A stretch of DNA of 64,000 nt from contig JAUIHS010000014.1 in the NCBI GenBank assembly GCA_030432255.1, positions 1-64,000 of the forward strand, written 5' to 3'. The notes under the pieces were generated by a model. It saw only the letters and a program-made list of their open reading frames with translations, did not search any database and was not told the DNA's origin. This DNA is from Phycisphaerae bacterium. GTDB lineage: Bacteria > Planctomycetota > Phycisphaerae > Phycisphaerales > UBA1924. The position numbers and the translations under genes are program-made. Below are positions 30,021 through 38,692 of the stretch, one piece after another. Within the stretch, counting starts at the first letter, position 1. The number at the start of each line of letters is the position of its first letter.

Positions 30021-31246
30021 CCGACAGCCTCCTGAAGTTCGATCAGGGGGAGGAAGATCGAGAGGACGACGAATCCGACGATGGCCGCGAGCCCGATGAT
30101 CAGGATCGGCGGCAGCACGGTCGTGAAGAGCGAGATGCTCTGTTCCGTTTTCTCTTCAAACGCATCTGCGGCCTGCATCAGCATTTCATCGAGCTTCCCG
30201 GTGCGTTCGCCGAGTCCGACGACCTGCACGAGCATGGGCGGGAAGTAGCCGCACTGTTCCAGCGGTTCCGCGATGGTGCGCCCGCTGCTGACCTCGTCGC
30301 AGATATCTTCGATGGCGTGCTCCATGGCACTGTTTCCAAGCGTCTTGCGCGTGATGCGCAGGCTTGTCAGTACGGGGAGGCCGGCGCCGATGAGTGTGCC
30401 GAAAGTTCTCGTGAAACGTGCGACCGCAACGTCGCGCAGCACCATGCCGAGGACCGGGATCCGCAGGAGGGCCCGGTCGATGGCAAGTCGCGCCGGTGGG
30501 TGTGCATACAGGCGCGAGGCGCCCCAGAGGATCGCCGCGATGATGATGAGGATCAGCCACCAGTAGCCGCCCACCATGTGAGCGACTCCCTGCACGATCC
30601 GCGTCGGGAGTGGGAGGGTGGTCAGCTGGCCGGAGACGGCAGCCAGCACCCGCGGCACGATCACAGTCACGACCACGGTGATGGCGATGATCACGGCGAC
30701 GGTGATGATGGCCGGGTAGATCAGCGCACCTGCAAGGGCGCGGCGGAGCTTGACGTCCCGGTTCATGAGGGCTGCGGCCTGCGTCAGCACTTCACCGAGT
30801 CGCCCGGCCATCTCGCCGGAATGGACCAGATTGATGATGAGTTCGGGGAACGGGCGACCGATTTCGCGCATCGCGTCACTGAGTGAACTGCCCTGCTCAA
30901 CGAGTTCGATTACGCGCTCCAGCAGCACCTTCTGGGAGGCCTTTGTCCGCTGCCGCGCAATCGTGCGCAGAGCCTGTACCAGCGGCAGACCCGCTCGCAC
31001 GGCGATCGCCATTTCCCCGATGAGACGTGACATCTCGAATCGGGACATCGTGGGGCGCGTCAATGCTGCCCGAGCGGCCGAAGCAGCTCCGACTCGGTTC
31101 TCACCGGCACTGACTTCGATGATGCGTCGGGGAAGGACACCCTGCGCCGTGAGTTGCCGGATCGCCGAAGCGCGATCGGGCGCCTCGATCGTCGCGGGAC
31201 CGCCCGCGTCACCCCCGCCCGTGATCTCGTATGAGAAGACCGGCAC
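30017..31246 (-). CDS. gspF: Type II secretion inner-membrane platform protein GspF
   Basis: The 409-residue protein has two homologous cytoplasmic helical domains (about 60-175 and 265-380) and three membrane helices (about 170-195, 220-240 and 375-400). The blocks MSRLIGEMAIAVRAGLPLVQ, LINLVHSGEMAGRLGEVLTQ and VVGLGERTGKLDEMLMQAAD are diagnostic of GspF/PilC. The likely start is GTG 31246 (VPVFSYEI), matching the family's usual opening; a longer ATG start at 31267 would overlap gspE by 20 bases. GspF is driven by the GspE ATPase to assemble the pseudopilus. Confidence 0.9.
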   Translation of the reverse strand: MPVFSYEITGGGDAGGPATIEAPDRASAIRQLTAQGVLPRRIIEVSAGENRVGAASAARAALTRPTMSRFEMSRLIGEMAIAVRAGLPLVQALRTIARQRTKASQKVLLERVIELVEQGSSLSDAMREIGRPFPELIINLVHSGEMAGRLGEVLTQAAALMNRDVKLRRALAGALIYPAIITVAVIIAITVVVTVIVPRVLAAVSGQLTTLPLPTRIVQGVAHMVGGYWWLILIIIAAILWGASRLYAHPPARLAIDRALLRIPVLGMVLRDVAVARFTRTFGTLIGAGLPVLTSLRITRKTLGNSAMEHAIEDICDEVSSGRTIAEPLEQCGYFPPMLVQVVGLGERTGKLDEMLMQAADAFEEKTEQSISLFTTVLPPILIIGLAAIVGFVVLSIFLPLIELQEAVG

Positions 31247-31247
31247 C

Positions 31248-32891
31248 TCAGTCCACCCCCTCGACATCCTGCGTGGCGTGCAGCACGAGGTCGACGGTTG
31301 TCAGGCCCGCGGCTGCCTTCTGCAGCCCGTCGCCGCGCATCGTGACATAGCCCGACTCGGCGGTTCGCAGGATCTCGGGGATGCTCTTGCGTCCGCTGAT
31401 CGCGGTGCGCATGGCCGCCGTCACCATCAGCACTTCGTAGAGTCCGATTCGTCCTCGGTATCCCCTGCCTTCGCATGTCTCGCAACCGGCGCCGACCCAA
31501 CCCGACTTCTCGGGGAAGAGCAGGCGTTCGCGTTCCGACAGACGATGCTGCACTGCTTCCGTCAGCGCATGTCGTTCCCGGCAGTCCCCGCAGATGCGGC
31601 GTGACAGGCGCTGTGCGAGCACGGCTTCCAGGACGCTTGCAAGCAGGAAGGGTTCGATTCCCATGTCGAGCATGCGCCCGATGGCGCTCGGCGCATCATT
31701 GGTGTGCAGTGTTGAGAAGAGCAGGTGACCGGTGAGTGCGGACCGGATCGAGATGTCCGCCGTCTCGTGATCGCGAATCTCACCCACCATGATGACATCG
31801 GGGTCCTGGCGCAGAATGGACCGCAGTCCCGTCGCGAAGGACAGGCCGCGCTTCGGGTTCACAGGAATCTGGTTGACCCCTGAGAGTTCGTACTCCACGG
31901 GATCTTCGATGGTGATGATCTTCTTGGCCGGGTCATACAGGCGCGTCAGCGCGGCGTACAGCGTCGTTGTCTTACCGGAACCGGTGGGGCCGGTCACAAG
32001 CACCATGCCGTGTGGCAGCGCGATCAGGCGCTCCATCGCATCGCGATGCGACAGCGACATGCCGAGGTGCTTGAGGTCAAGCGACACGGACTCCTTGTCG
32101 AGAATACGCATCACGATCGACTCGCCGTAGATGGTCGGCACCGTCGAGACGCGGATGTCCACCTTGCGGTTCTCGAAGCGCAGCGTGATGTGACCATCCT
32201 GGGGCACGTAGCGCTCGGCGATGTTCATGCCCGCCATGATCTTGATACGCGATGTGATCGCCGGCTGAAGACGCTTCGGCGGTGAATTCTGCTCGACCAG
32301 CACGCCGTCGATGCGGTACTTCACGGTGAGCCGCCCGTCGAAGGGCTCGATGTGCACGTCCGAAGCCCGGCCGCGAATCGCTTCAAGGATCACCAGGTTC
32401 ACGAGGTTGATGAGCGTCGGCTGCTCCGCCATGCGGTGCAGGTCGTCAGCATCGATTGCTTCGAGGTTGGCGATGTCGTCCTGGGTCTCTGTGGATGCTC
32501 CGCCGCCGAGTCGGGCCGCCATCTCCGCTGCCGTCGTGCCGTAGACCTGACGCACGAGGTCACGCAGCACTGACTGCGCAATGCCGTAGCGCGTGACCGG
32601 TCGGCCGGAGACGATCGACAGTTCGTCCGCCGCTGCGAAATCCGTCGGATCGAGCATGGCGACGCACAGTCGACCGCCGTCGACGGCGTAGGGGACCGCG
32701 CGGAGTCGCATGGCCTGGTCCGGGCCGATGACACCGGATGCCTCGGGATCAACCTCCGGCGCCTTGTCGAGGATGGGGTAGCCGTGACTGGCCTCACCCT
32801 CCTGGGCTTCGGGGGTCGGGGAGACTTCGTCGAGGATCAGTTCCTCTCCGCCCGGACCGTCATCAACTGAACTGGGATCAATCCTCGACAT
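31248..32891 (-). CDS. gspE: Type II secretion assembly ATPase GspE
   Basis: The 547-residue hexameric ATPase powers pseudopilus assembly. The N-terminal T2SSE_N domain covers about residues 55-130. The ATPase shows Walker A GPTGSGKTTTLY (301-312), an Asp box ITIEDPVEYEL (327-337), Walker B DVIMVGEIRD (365-374) and a His box TGHLLFSTLHTNDAP. A zinc-binding four-cysteine loop is present, Cys434/Cys437 and Cys470/Cys473, as in T2SS rather than type IV pilus-retraction ATPases. The N-terminal 40 residues are acidic and disordered. It is the first gsp gene of the operon, preceded by the LTxxQ-type gene with only a 24-base gap. Confidence 0.95.
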   Translation of the reverse strand: MSRIDPSSVDDGPGGEELILDEVSPTPEAQEGEASHGYPILDKAPEVDPEASGVIGPDQAMRLRAVPYAVDGGRLCVAMLDPTDFAAADELSIVSGRPVTRYGIAQSVLRDLVRQVYGTTAAEMAARLGGGASTETQDDIANLEAIDADDLHRMAEQPTLINLVNLVILEAIRGRASDVHIEPFDGRLTVKYRIDGVLVEQNSPPKRLQPAITSRIKIMAGMNIAERYVPQDGHITLRFENRKVDIRVSTVPTIYGESIVMRILDKESVSLDLKHLGMSLSHRDAMERLIALPHGMVLVTGPTGSGKTTTLYAALTRLYDPAKKIITIEDPVEYELSGVNQIPVNPKRGLSFATGLRSILRQDPDVIMVGEIRDHETADISIRSALTGHLLFSTLHTNDAPSAIGRMLDMGIEPFLLASVLEAVLAQRLSRRICGDCRERHALTEAVQHRLSERERLLFPEKSGWVGAGCETCEGRGYRGRIGLYEVLMVTAAMRTAISGRKSIPEILRTAESGYVTMRGDGLQKAAAGLTTVDLVLHATQDVEGVD

Positions 32892-32915
32892 GCGACTCCT
32901 ACCGGTGGCAGCTTG

Positions 32916-34196
32916 TCAGCTGCCATCCTCAATGACTTCGATCTCCATGACCTGGAACTGGCCCGACTGCGCGTCGGCACGACCCTCACGACGCCGCGGC
33001 AGCCTGTCCACCTGCGCTTCGGTCAGCATCGCCTTCAGATTGTCGAGCACTTCACGATCGAGCTTCCGCCGCGCCTGCCGCGCATCCTTCAGTTCTTCGC
33101 TCTCGTTGTCACCGATCATGAAGGAGCGCCCGCCACCCAGTTGCATCATCGAGCCGCCCCCTTCTGACTCGCTTTCTTCGATGGCGCCCGCCCACTGTCG
33201 ATTGACCGTCTCCAGGTCGCGCTCGTAGCGTTCCCGCAGCGCTGAGAGGCGATCCTGCTGGCCTGAGGAGAGATCCTCAAAGTCCTTGACAGCATCGAAG
33301 ACGCGTACGGAATAAGACTCGCGATACACCTGGGGATAGCTGAGCCGCTGGAAGCGTTCGTCAGCACGGGCGGATTCATCGGCGGTGAGTTCCGCGCTCA
33401 TGAGGCGGAAGTAGCGGCGATTGATGTCGCGGATGCGCAGCGAGAGCTCGTGCGCTTCCTTGCTCTCCGCCTGCATCTCCTCGATATCGATCTCGGTGAA
33501 CATGTGCATGCCACCACCGCCGCCGTGCTTCTCGCGAGCTTCCTCCATGCGTTGCTCGCGATCCTGAAGCGCCCGGTCCATTTCGATGTCGTACTGCTCG
33601 AGGACCGGATCGATTTTCTCGGTGGACGCGTCGCTGAGCTTCAACTCCTCGGCCATATTGAAGAGATCCACGGACTCGCCCGCGAGATTCCCGAAGGGCA
33701 GCAGCTTGAGGCGTCGACGAGAACGCTCGATCACCGGCCACTTCTCACCCTGTTCCTCCGTGAGCAGGGAGCGGACATCATCAAAGAAGCCCTTCGTGAG
33801 CTTGTCGCTTTCCTTCTGGAAGGCGCTCATCAGCTTCGGCATGTCCTCGATGAAGACCGTGAAATCCTCCGTCTCCTCGTACTCGGCACGGAGTTCGGAC
33901 ATCTCGTCCTGCAACTTGTCGCTCTCACGCTCGAAGTCGGAGCGGAAAGCCTCGTACATGGAATCCGCCAGCTCACGCTGGATGCCGTCCATGCTGAGGA
34001 TCTCCCAGTAGCGATCGAGTTCACGACGGCTGATGCTGGGTCGCGAGGAACCGCCCATCGGACTGAAGTCCGCGGACGCCGTGAAGGTCATGACCTCCTG
34101 GGCATGGGCCGGGGTGGCCGGTGTCATCGCAATCACGAGGCCGAGAGTGAGGCCGAGCGCGGTGTGCATCGGGAAACGGGGCAGGCGGCGTGTCAT
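32916..34196 (-). CDS. Secreted helical protein with LTxxQ-type repeats (paralogue 1)
   Basis: The 426-residue protein has a signal peptide (about 1-33, cleaved after AHA). It is almost entirely charged helix, with predicted coiled coil throughout. Recurrent short motifs resemble the LTxxQ signature of the CpxP/Spy periplasmic chaperones: LLTEEQGEKWPVIERSRRRL, DLSSGQQDRLSALRERYERD, MLTEAQVDRLPRRRE. It shares overall plan and motif order with the next upstream gene, so the two are a tandem duplication. It is followed 24 bases later by gspE, so a role in the secretion system, as a periplasmic chaperone or scaffold, is plausible but unproven. No known family was assigned with certainty. Confidence 0.75.
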   Translation of the reverse strand: MTRRLPRFPMHTALGLTLGLVIAMTPATPAHAQEVMTFTASADFSPMGGSSRPSISRRELDRYWEILSMDGIQRELADSMYEAFRSDFERESDKLQDEMSELRAEYEETEDFTVFIEDMPKLMSAFQKESDKLTKGFFDDVRSLLTEEQGEKWPVIERSRRRLKLLPFGNLAGESVDLFNMAEELKLSDASTEKIDPVLEQYDIEMDRALQDREQRMEEAREKHGGGGGMHMFTEIDIEEMQAESKEAHELSLRIRDINRRYFRLMSAELTADESARADERFQRLSYPQVYRESYSVRVFDAVKDFEDLSSGQQDRLSALRERYERDLETVNRQWAGAIEESESEGGGSMMQLGGGRSFMIGDNESEELKDARQARRKLDREVLDNLKAMLTEAQVDRLPRRREGRADAQSGQFQVMEIEVIEDGS

Positions 34197-34315
34197 GGGT
34201 GGTCTCCTGGGTCGATCAGGTTGAGGCGAGTCCGCTCACGATGGTGCGATCGCCTCCCGGAGGTGATCGCTCCAATGGACTCGGACGCGCCGGGGACGCC
34301 GATCAGTCAGTTTCC

Positions 34316-35557
34316 TCACACATCGCCCGTGTCACGCTGGCGACGCTGGCCGCGTTCGCCACGGTTGCCGCGATCGCCACGCTGGAAACGGTCGCGGCCG
34401 CGTTCGCGGAAGTTGCGACGCTCCTTCTCCGGCAGGCGATCGATCTGGTCCTCATTGAGGATGCCCAGCAACTGTTCTTCAAACCGCTCATCCAGATCCC
34501 GGCGGGCGTCGCGTGCCTCGCGCGTTTCATCAGACTGCGGGCCGCCGCGGAACATGTCCTGGAATGTTCGATTGGACTCTGCTTCCTGAATCGCCTTGGC
34601 CCACCGCTCGTTGACGACACGTGCCTCGCGTTGATAGGCGGCGCGGATGTCGGCAACACTTTCGCGCTGGTCAACGGTCAGGTCGTCGAAGGTTTCTGCC
34701 GAGCTGGCGGCCGTCATGACCCATGCGTCGCGATACACGCGGGGGAAGCTCTGCTCCTGGTAACGGCTCTCGAAGCCGACTCGTTCATCCTCGTTCAGCA
34801 TCTGGCCGAGCTGACGGGCGTAGCGGCGGTTGGTGTCACGCACGCGTTCCGCGGCCTCGGTGGACTTGGCGAAGAGCTTCTCGATTGTTTCGAAGTCCTG
34901 ATCGCGGAAGAGCGACATGCCTTCGTTCATGCTGCTCTCGAACACTTCATTCCGGTGCTCCAGAGCACGGTGCATCTCGAGTTCATACTGATCGAGTACC
35001 GGACGGAGGGAAGCCACCGAGCCCTCGCTCATCTCCAGTTCCTTGATGAGTTCGATCAGGTCGACGGCCTCGCCGCTGAGAAGACCATCGCGGAGACTGC
35101 GCTGTCGGAGCAGCATGCGATCCACGCGCGGCCACTCCTCGGTCTGTTCTTCGGTCAGCAGGAGCTTGACGTCTGCGAGGAAGGCCTCTTCCATGGCTTC
35201 GCGCTTCTCGCCGAAGTCTTCCATGATCGGGCGAAGGTCTTCCCACACGGCAAAGTCACGCGTATCGCGGAACTCCTCACGGGCGTCGTTCATGATCTCC
35301 CGCATCTCGTCGCGCTGCTTCTCCCACTCCGTCTCCATGGCATCCAGCATGGATTCGGCGAGTTCAGTTGTGACTTCGTCCATGCCGAGCAGCTCGGCGA
35401 TCTTGTCCAGTTCGCGGTTTGAGACCGGCGGGTTGAAGAGGTCGCCTCCCATGCCGCGGAACTGAGCCTGCGCCGTTCCGGAGATTGCCACGACTGCACC
35501 GCAGACGAGCGTGGTGATCATGCCTCGGATTCGACCCATCACTGTTGTCATTCGCAT
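34316..35557 (-). CDS. Secreted helical protein with LTxxQ-type repeats (paralogue 2), first gene of the secretion operon
   Basis: About 413 residues starting with a signal peptide (VCGAVVAISGTAQAQ). The body is charged coiled-coil helix with motifs matching the neighbouring paralogue in order: NRELDKIAELLGMDEVTTEL, LLTEEQTEEWPRVDRMLLRQ, DLTVDQRESVADIRAAYQRE, ILNEDQIDRLPEKERR. The C-terminus is a positively charged Arg/Gly stretch (RGRDRFQRGDRGNRGERGQR). A strong ribosome-binding site AGGAGG lies 8 bases before GTG 35560 and 11 before ATG 35557, which decides the start; longer frames are rejected. It is followed by paralogue 1 after 120 bases. The function is unknown; the operon position suggests an envelope accessory to type II secretion. 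Confidence 0.75.
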   Translation of the reverse strand: MRMTTVMGRIRGMITTLVCGAVVAISGTAQAQFRGMGGDLFNPPVSNRELDKIAELLGMDEVTTELAESMLDAMETEWEKQRDEMREIMNDAREEFRDTRDFAVWEDLRPIMEDFGEKREAMEEAFLADVKLLLTEEQTEEWPRVDRMLLRQRSLRDGLLSGEAVDLIELIKELEMSEGSVASLRPVLDQYELEMHRALEHRNEVFESSMNEGMSLFRDQDFETIEKLFAKSTEAAERVRDTNRRYARQLGQMLNEDERVGFESRYQEQSFPRVYRDAWVMTAASSAETFDDLTVDQRESVADIRAAYQREARVVNERWAKAIQEAESNRTFQDMFRGGPQSDETREARDARRDLDERFEEQLLGILNEDQIDRLPEKERRNFRERGRDRFQRGDRGNRGERGQRRQRDTGDV

Positions 35558-35722
35558 CACGGCTCTCGCCTCCTCGGTCTGTTCAGGTGTCATCAGGTCC
35601 GACGACCGGACCGTATCGCAGGCCAATCTCCGACGTCCCGCACACCACGCGCGGAGCGCCCCCCACACCAACTCTTTGTCATCCATGCGTCGAAAGGGGA
35701 CAGGCAACTGCCGAAATTGCGA

Positions 35723-36562
35723 TTAGCCTGACAACGCCCGCCCGCGATCGCGGGCCGCCACCACGCCGGAGGCCACCGTGCTCAGCAGCCCGGCCTCTTC
35801 CATCACTGTGATGGCAGCCTCGGTCGTTCCACCCGGACTGGTGACCGCCCGGCGAAGGTCAGATGCGGTGCGGTCTGAGCCGCGCAGCAGCAAGGATGCT
35901 CCCGCGAGCGTCTGGCGAACGATGAATTCTGCCTGTTTCTCGGAGAATCCGGCCTCGATGGCGCCTCGGATCATTCCCTCCGCGAGATAGAAGAGGTAGG
36001 CAGGACCCGAACCCGCCGTCCCTGTGAAGGCGTCCATCAGTTCCTCCGGGAGGTCCACCGTTTCGCCGAGCCCTCCGAACAAAGACCGCGCAAGGGTGAG
36101 GTCGTCCGTCGCTGCTCCGGCCCCGGCACACAGCGCGGTCATGCCCTCACCGATGCCGCAGGGGGTATTGGGCATCACGCGAACGACTCGCATCGAGTCG
36201 GAACTGGTGTTCCCAGTCGAACCAAACGCACGCCTAATGCGATCGCTGGTGGCGCCCGCGAGGATCGAGATGACGATGCGGTCCATTGGCAGGGCGGATC
36301 CCGCCTCGGCTACGCGGTCAAGCATCTGTGGCTTCACAGCCAGCAGGAGTTGCGTGTCGTCAGAGAGGTGGGGGACGAGCGCCGCACCGGTCTCCTCGGT
36401 TGCCACCCCGAGCGACTCGAAGAGGGCTCTCCGATCTGCGTTCGGGTCGGCGACAACCCACCCTGACGCGGGCACACAACCCGTCCGCAATGCACCGCGT
36501 ATAATCGCTTCCGCCATATTGCCGCCGCCGATCGCGGCGATTTGCTTCGCGTCCATCATCAC
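35723..36562 (-). CDS. proC: Pyrroline-5-carboxylate reductase
   Basis: This enzyme makes L-proline from 1-pyrroline-5-carboxylate with NAD(P)H. The 279-residue protein opens with the Rossmann motif IAAIGGGNMAEAIIRGAL, and shows VRVMPNTPCGIGEGMTALCA in the middle and FTGTAGSGPAYLFYLAEGMI in the C-terminal dimerisation domain, all diagnostic of ProC. The C-terminus includes LRRAVTSPGGTTEAAITVME, also conserved. The starts at 36562 and 36556 (MDAKQ) are equally likely. It is divergent from accA, with about 82 bases between the starts. Confidence 0.93.
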   Translation of the reverse strand: MMMDAKQIAAIGGGNMAEAIIRGALRTGCVPASGWVVADPNADRRALFESLGVATEETGAALVPHLSDDTQLLLAVKPQMLDRVAEAGSALPMDRIVISILAGATSDRIRRAFGSTGNTSSDSMRVVRVMPNTPCGIGEGMTALCAGAGAATDDLTLARSLFGGLGETVDLPEELMDAFTGTAGSGPAYLFYLAEGMIRGAIEAGFSEKQAEFIVRQTLAGASLLLRGSDRTASDLRRAVTSPGGTTEAAITVMEEAGLLSTVASGVVAARDRGRALSG

Positions 36563-36643
36563 CTCGCGCCTGCGACGGCGTTGGGGACGCCGTCACCGGA
36601 TTTGGAATCCATTACCGACCACGAAGAAGGAACCGGGCCCCTC

Positions 36644-37639
36644 ATGGCCATAAAGTACCATCTCGAATTCGAGAAGCCTTTGGTCGATCTGGAGCAGCAG
36701 ATCGAGGTGCTCGAAGGAAGTGCGGAGGCCGGTCAGAGCGATCTCACCAAGGAGATCGCCGCCCTGCGCAAGTCGCACCACCAGATGCTCCGCAAGATCT
36801 ATAACAGCCTGACGCCCTGGGACACCGTCCGGGTCGCGCGGCATCCGGCGCGTCCGCAATGCCGGGACTACATCGGACTGATCTGCAAGGATTTCTGCGA
36901 ACTCAAGGGGGATCGGCGCTACGGGGATGACCCGGCGATCGTCACCGGCTTTGCCCGCATCGGATCTCACAAGGTCATGCTGATCGGGCACCACAAAGGC
37001 CGGGATACCAATGAGAAACTCGCATGCCACTTCGGCTGTGCCCATCCCGAGGGGTATCGCAAGGCGCTTCTCAAGATGAAACTCGCCGAGAAGTTCGGTC
37101 TCCCCGTGGTCACGCTCGTCGATACGCCCGGCGCATACCCCGGGCTCGGCGCGGAACAGCGCGGCCAGGCGGAAGCCATCGCAGTCAATCTCCGCGAGAT
37201 GAGCCGACTGAAAGTACCCATCCTCAGCCTGGTCATCGGCGAGGGGGGGTCGGGCGGCGCCCTTGGCATCGCCGTGGCCGATCGCGTCGCCATGCTCGAA
37301 CACGCGTGGTACTCCGTCATCAGCCCAGAGGGATGCGCGGCGATTCTCTGGAAAGTTGCCAACGAGCAGACCAACCTCGCCGCGGCGGAAGCCCTTGCTC
37401 TGACGGCGCGTCGGAACAAGCGACTCGGGATCATCGACCAGGTGATCAAGGAACCGGTCGGTGGCGCTCATCGCGATGCGAAGGCGACGGCCGGGAGCAT
37501 CGAGAAGTGGATCACGGCCAACCTTGCGGAACTCAAGCGCCTCAAGCCCGCCGGTCTTCCGGCACGGCGCTACGAGCGTTTCCGTCACATCGGGCAGTTC
37601 CGTGAGTCCCGGCCGGCTCCGGTCACCACCGACGACTGA
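36644..37639 (+). CDS. accA: Acetyl-CoA carboxylase carboxyltransferase subunit alpha
   Basis: AccA, with AccD, transfers the carboxyl group from biotin to acetyl-CoA to make malonyl-CoA for fatty acid synthesis. The 331-residue protein has the N-terminal coiled segment (LEFEKPLVDLEQQIEVLEGS), then the alpha-CT fold with GHHKGRDTNEKLACHFGCAH, VTLVDTPGAYPGLGAEQRGQ, the oxyanion-type loop IGEGGSGGALGIAVADRVAM and YSVISPEGCAAILWK. Length and block order are normal. ATG 36644 follows a purine-rich GAAGAAGGA and gives MAIKYHLEFEKP; upstream starts are rejected. No accD gene is nearby, as is common in split arrangements. Confidence 0.94.
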   Translation: MAIKYHLEFEKPLVDLEQQIEVLEGSAEAGQSDLTKEIAALRKSHHQMLRKIYNSLTPWDTVRVARHPARPQCRDYIGLICKDFCELKGDRRYGDDPAIVTGFARIGSHKVMLIGHHKGRDTNEKLACHFGCAHPEGYRKALLKMKLAEKFGLPVVTLVDTPGAYPGLGAEQRGQAEAIAVNLREMSRLKVPILSLVIGEGGSGGALGIAVADRVAMLEHAWYSVISPEGCAAILWKVANEQTNLAAAEALALTARRNKRLGIIDQVIKEPVGGAHRDAKATAGSIEKWITANLAELKRLKPAGLPARRYERFRHIGQFRESRPAPVTTDD

Positions 37640-37663
37640 GCGGCATCTCGAACGCTCGATGCG

Positions 37664-37692
37664 TTGACACCCAGACCCGAATAGACTACGAT
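37664..37692 (+). promoter_or_regulatory. Near-consensus sigma-70 promoter
   Basis: TTGACA (37664-37669) matches the -35 consensus exactly and TACGAT (37687-37692) is a good -10, with a 17-base spacer. It lies 25 bases after the accA stop and about 70 bases before the GTG start of the histone-like/DksA fusion, which is therefore likely a strongly and independently expressed gene. Confidence 0.65.
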
Positions 37693-37762
37693 CCCCCATT
37701 CAACGGACCTAATTGTACGGTTCGTGTTCGGTACTGCGTCCTCCGTGAACGGAGTTTGAGGC

Positions 37763-38692
37763 GTGGCGAAGAAGGCTGCTTCCCGAAAGAAGAAAACAAA
37801 GAAGAAGACGACCCGGAAACCGGTCGCCTCGCGGTCATCTGCTGCGAAGTCCAGGAAGAAGACTTCCAAGAAGAAGGCCACTTCGAAGAAGAAGGCAGCC
37901 TCGAAGAAGAAGACCGCCCGGAAGTCCGCGAAGAAGAAGACGACGGGGAAGAAGGTGACCAGGAAGTCCCCGTCCAGCAAGAAGGCGGCGACGCGAAAGA
38001 CGTCGAAGAAGAAGGCCACTTCAAAGAAGAGGGTTGCCAGGAAGTCGACGTCGAAGAAGAAGGTCACCAAGGCGCCGGCCGCCGTGAAGACCACCAAGAA
38101 GAAGACCAGCAAGGCAGCATCCCGAAAGAAGACCACGAAGAAGAAGGTCGCTGGTCGCAAGACCTCGCGCCGCCGTGGCTCTCGGGGATTCGTTGCAGGC
38201 GACTTCGATGCGGGACAGGCTGCCGCCGCGCGACTCGCGGCGTCCGCGGGTCTCCTCCCCAACCGTAACGCCGAGGGCAAGGCGGTTGCCGCCAGTGCCG
38301 AGTACAAGCGCCTCAAGAAGTCCCCCTTCACGGCGAAGCAACTTCGCGACTACCGCGCCATGCTGGTGTTGAAGCGTGCCGAGATCATCGGGGATGTCGC
38401 GTCCATGGAGTCCAGCGCACTTCGTGGCGGGGAGAGCGGTTCACTCTCTCATCTGCCGCAGCACATGGCCGACCAGGGTTCGGATGCCTATGACCAGTCG
38501 CTTGCGCTGGACCTCGCCGCATCGCAGCGGAGCCTGTTGAAAGAAATCGATGCCGCGATCGCGCGTATCGACAACAAAACCTACGGCATCTGCGAGTTGC
38601 ACGGTAAGCCGATCAACAAGGAACGACTCAAGAACACGCCGTGGGCCCGTTTCAGCATCGAGGCTGCGCGCGAACTCGAGCGGAATGGCTGA
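37763..38692 (+). CDS. Histone H1-like lysine-rich domain fused to a DksA/TraR-type domain
   Basis: The 309-residue product begins with about 140 residues made almost only of Lys, Ala, Ser, Thr and Arg (repeats such as KKATSKKKAASKKKTARKSA), like bacterial H1-type DNA-binding tails. From about residue 190 it continues with a DksA-like domain: a coiled-coil segment (FTAKQLRDYRAMLVLKRAEI), SDAYDQSLALDLAASQRSLL and the C-terminal zinc-finger region YGICELHGKPINKERLKNTP. Three of the four zinc cysteines of classical DksA are replaced (CELH, then FSIEAA), so zinc is probably not bound. GTG 37763 follows GGAGTTTGAGG. The stop overlaps the lspA start by 8 bases. The protein may compact DNA and modulate RNA polymerase. 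Confidence 0.85.
   Translation: MAKKAASRKKKTKKKTTRKPVASRSSAAKSRKKTSKKKATSKKKAASKKKTARKSAKKKTTGKKVTRKSPSSKKAATRKTSKKKATSKKRVARKSTSKKKVTKAPAAVKTTKKKTSKAASRKKTTKKKVAGRKTSRRRGSRGFVAGDFDAGQAAAARLAASAGLLPNRNAEGKAVAASAEYKRLKKSPFTAKQLRDYRAMLVLKRAEIIGDVASMESSALRGGESGSLSHLPQHMADQGSDAYDQSLALDLAASQRSLLKEIDAAIARIDNKTYGICELHGKPINKERLKNTPWARFSIEAARELERNG

Noticed and set aside
37763-38160. Direct DNA repeat or CRISPR-like array (AAGAAG words)
   Set aside because: The repeats are codons for a lysine-rich protein segment with irregular unit length, in frame with a DksA-like domain.
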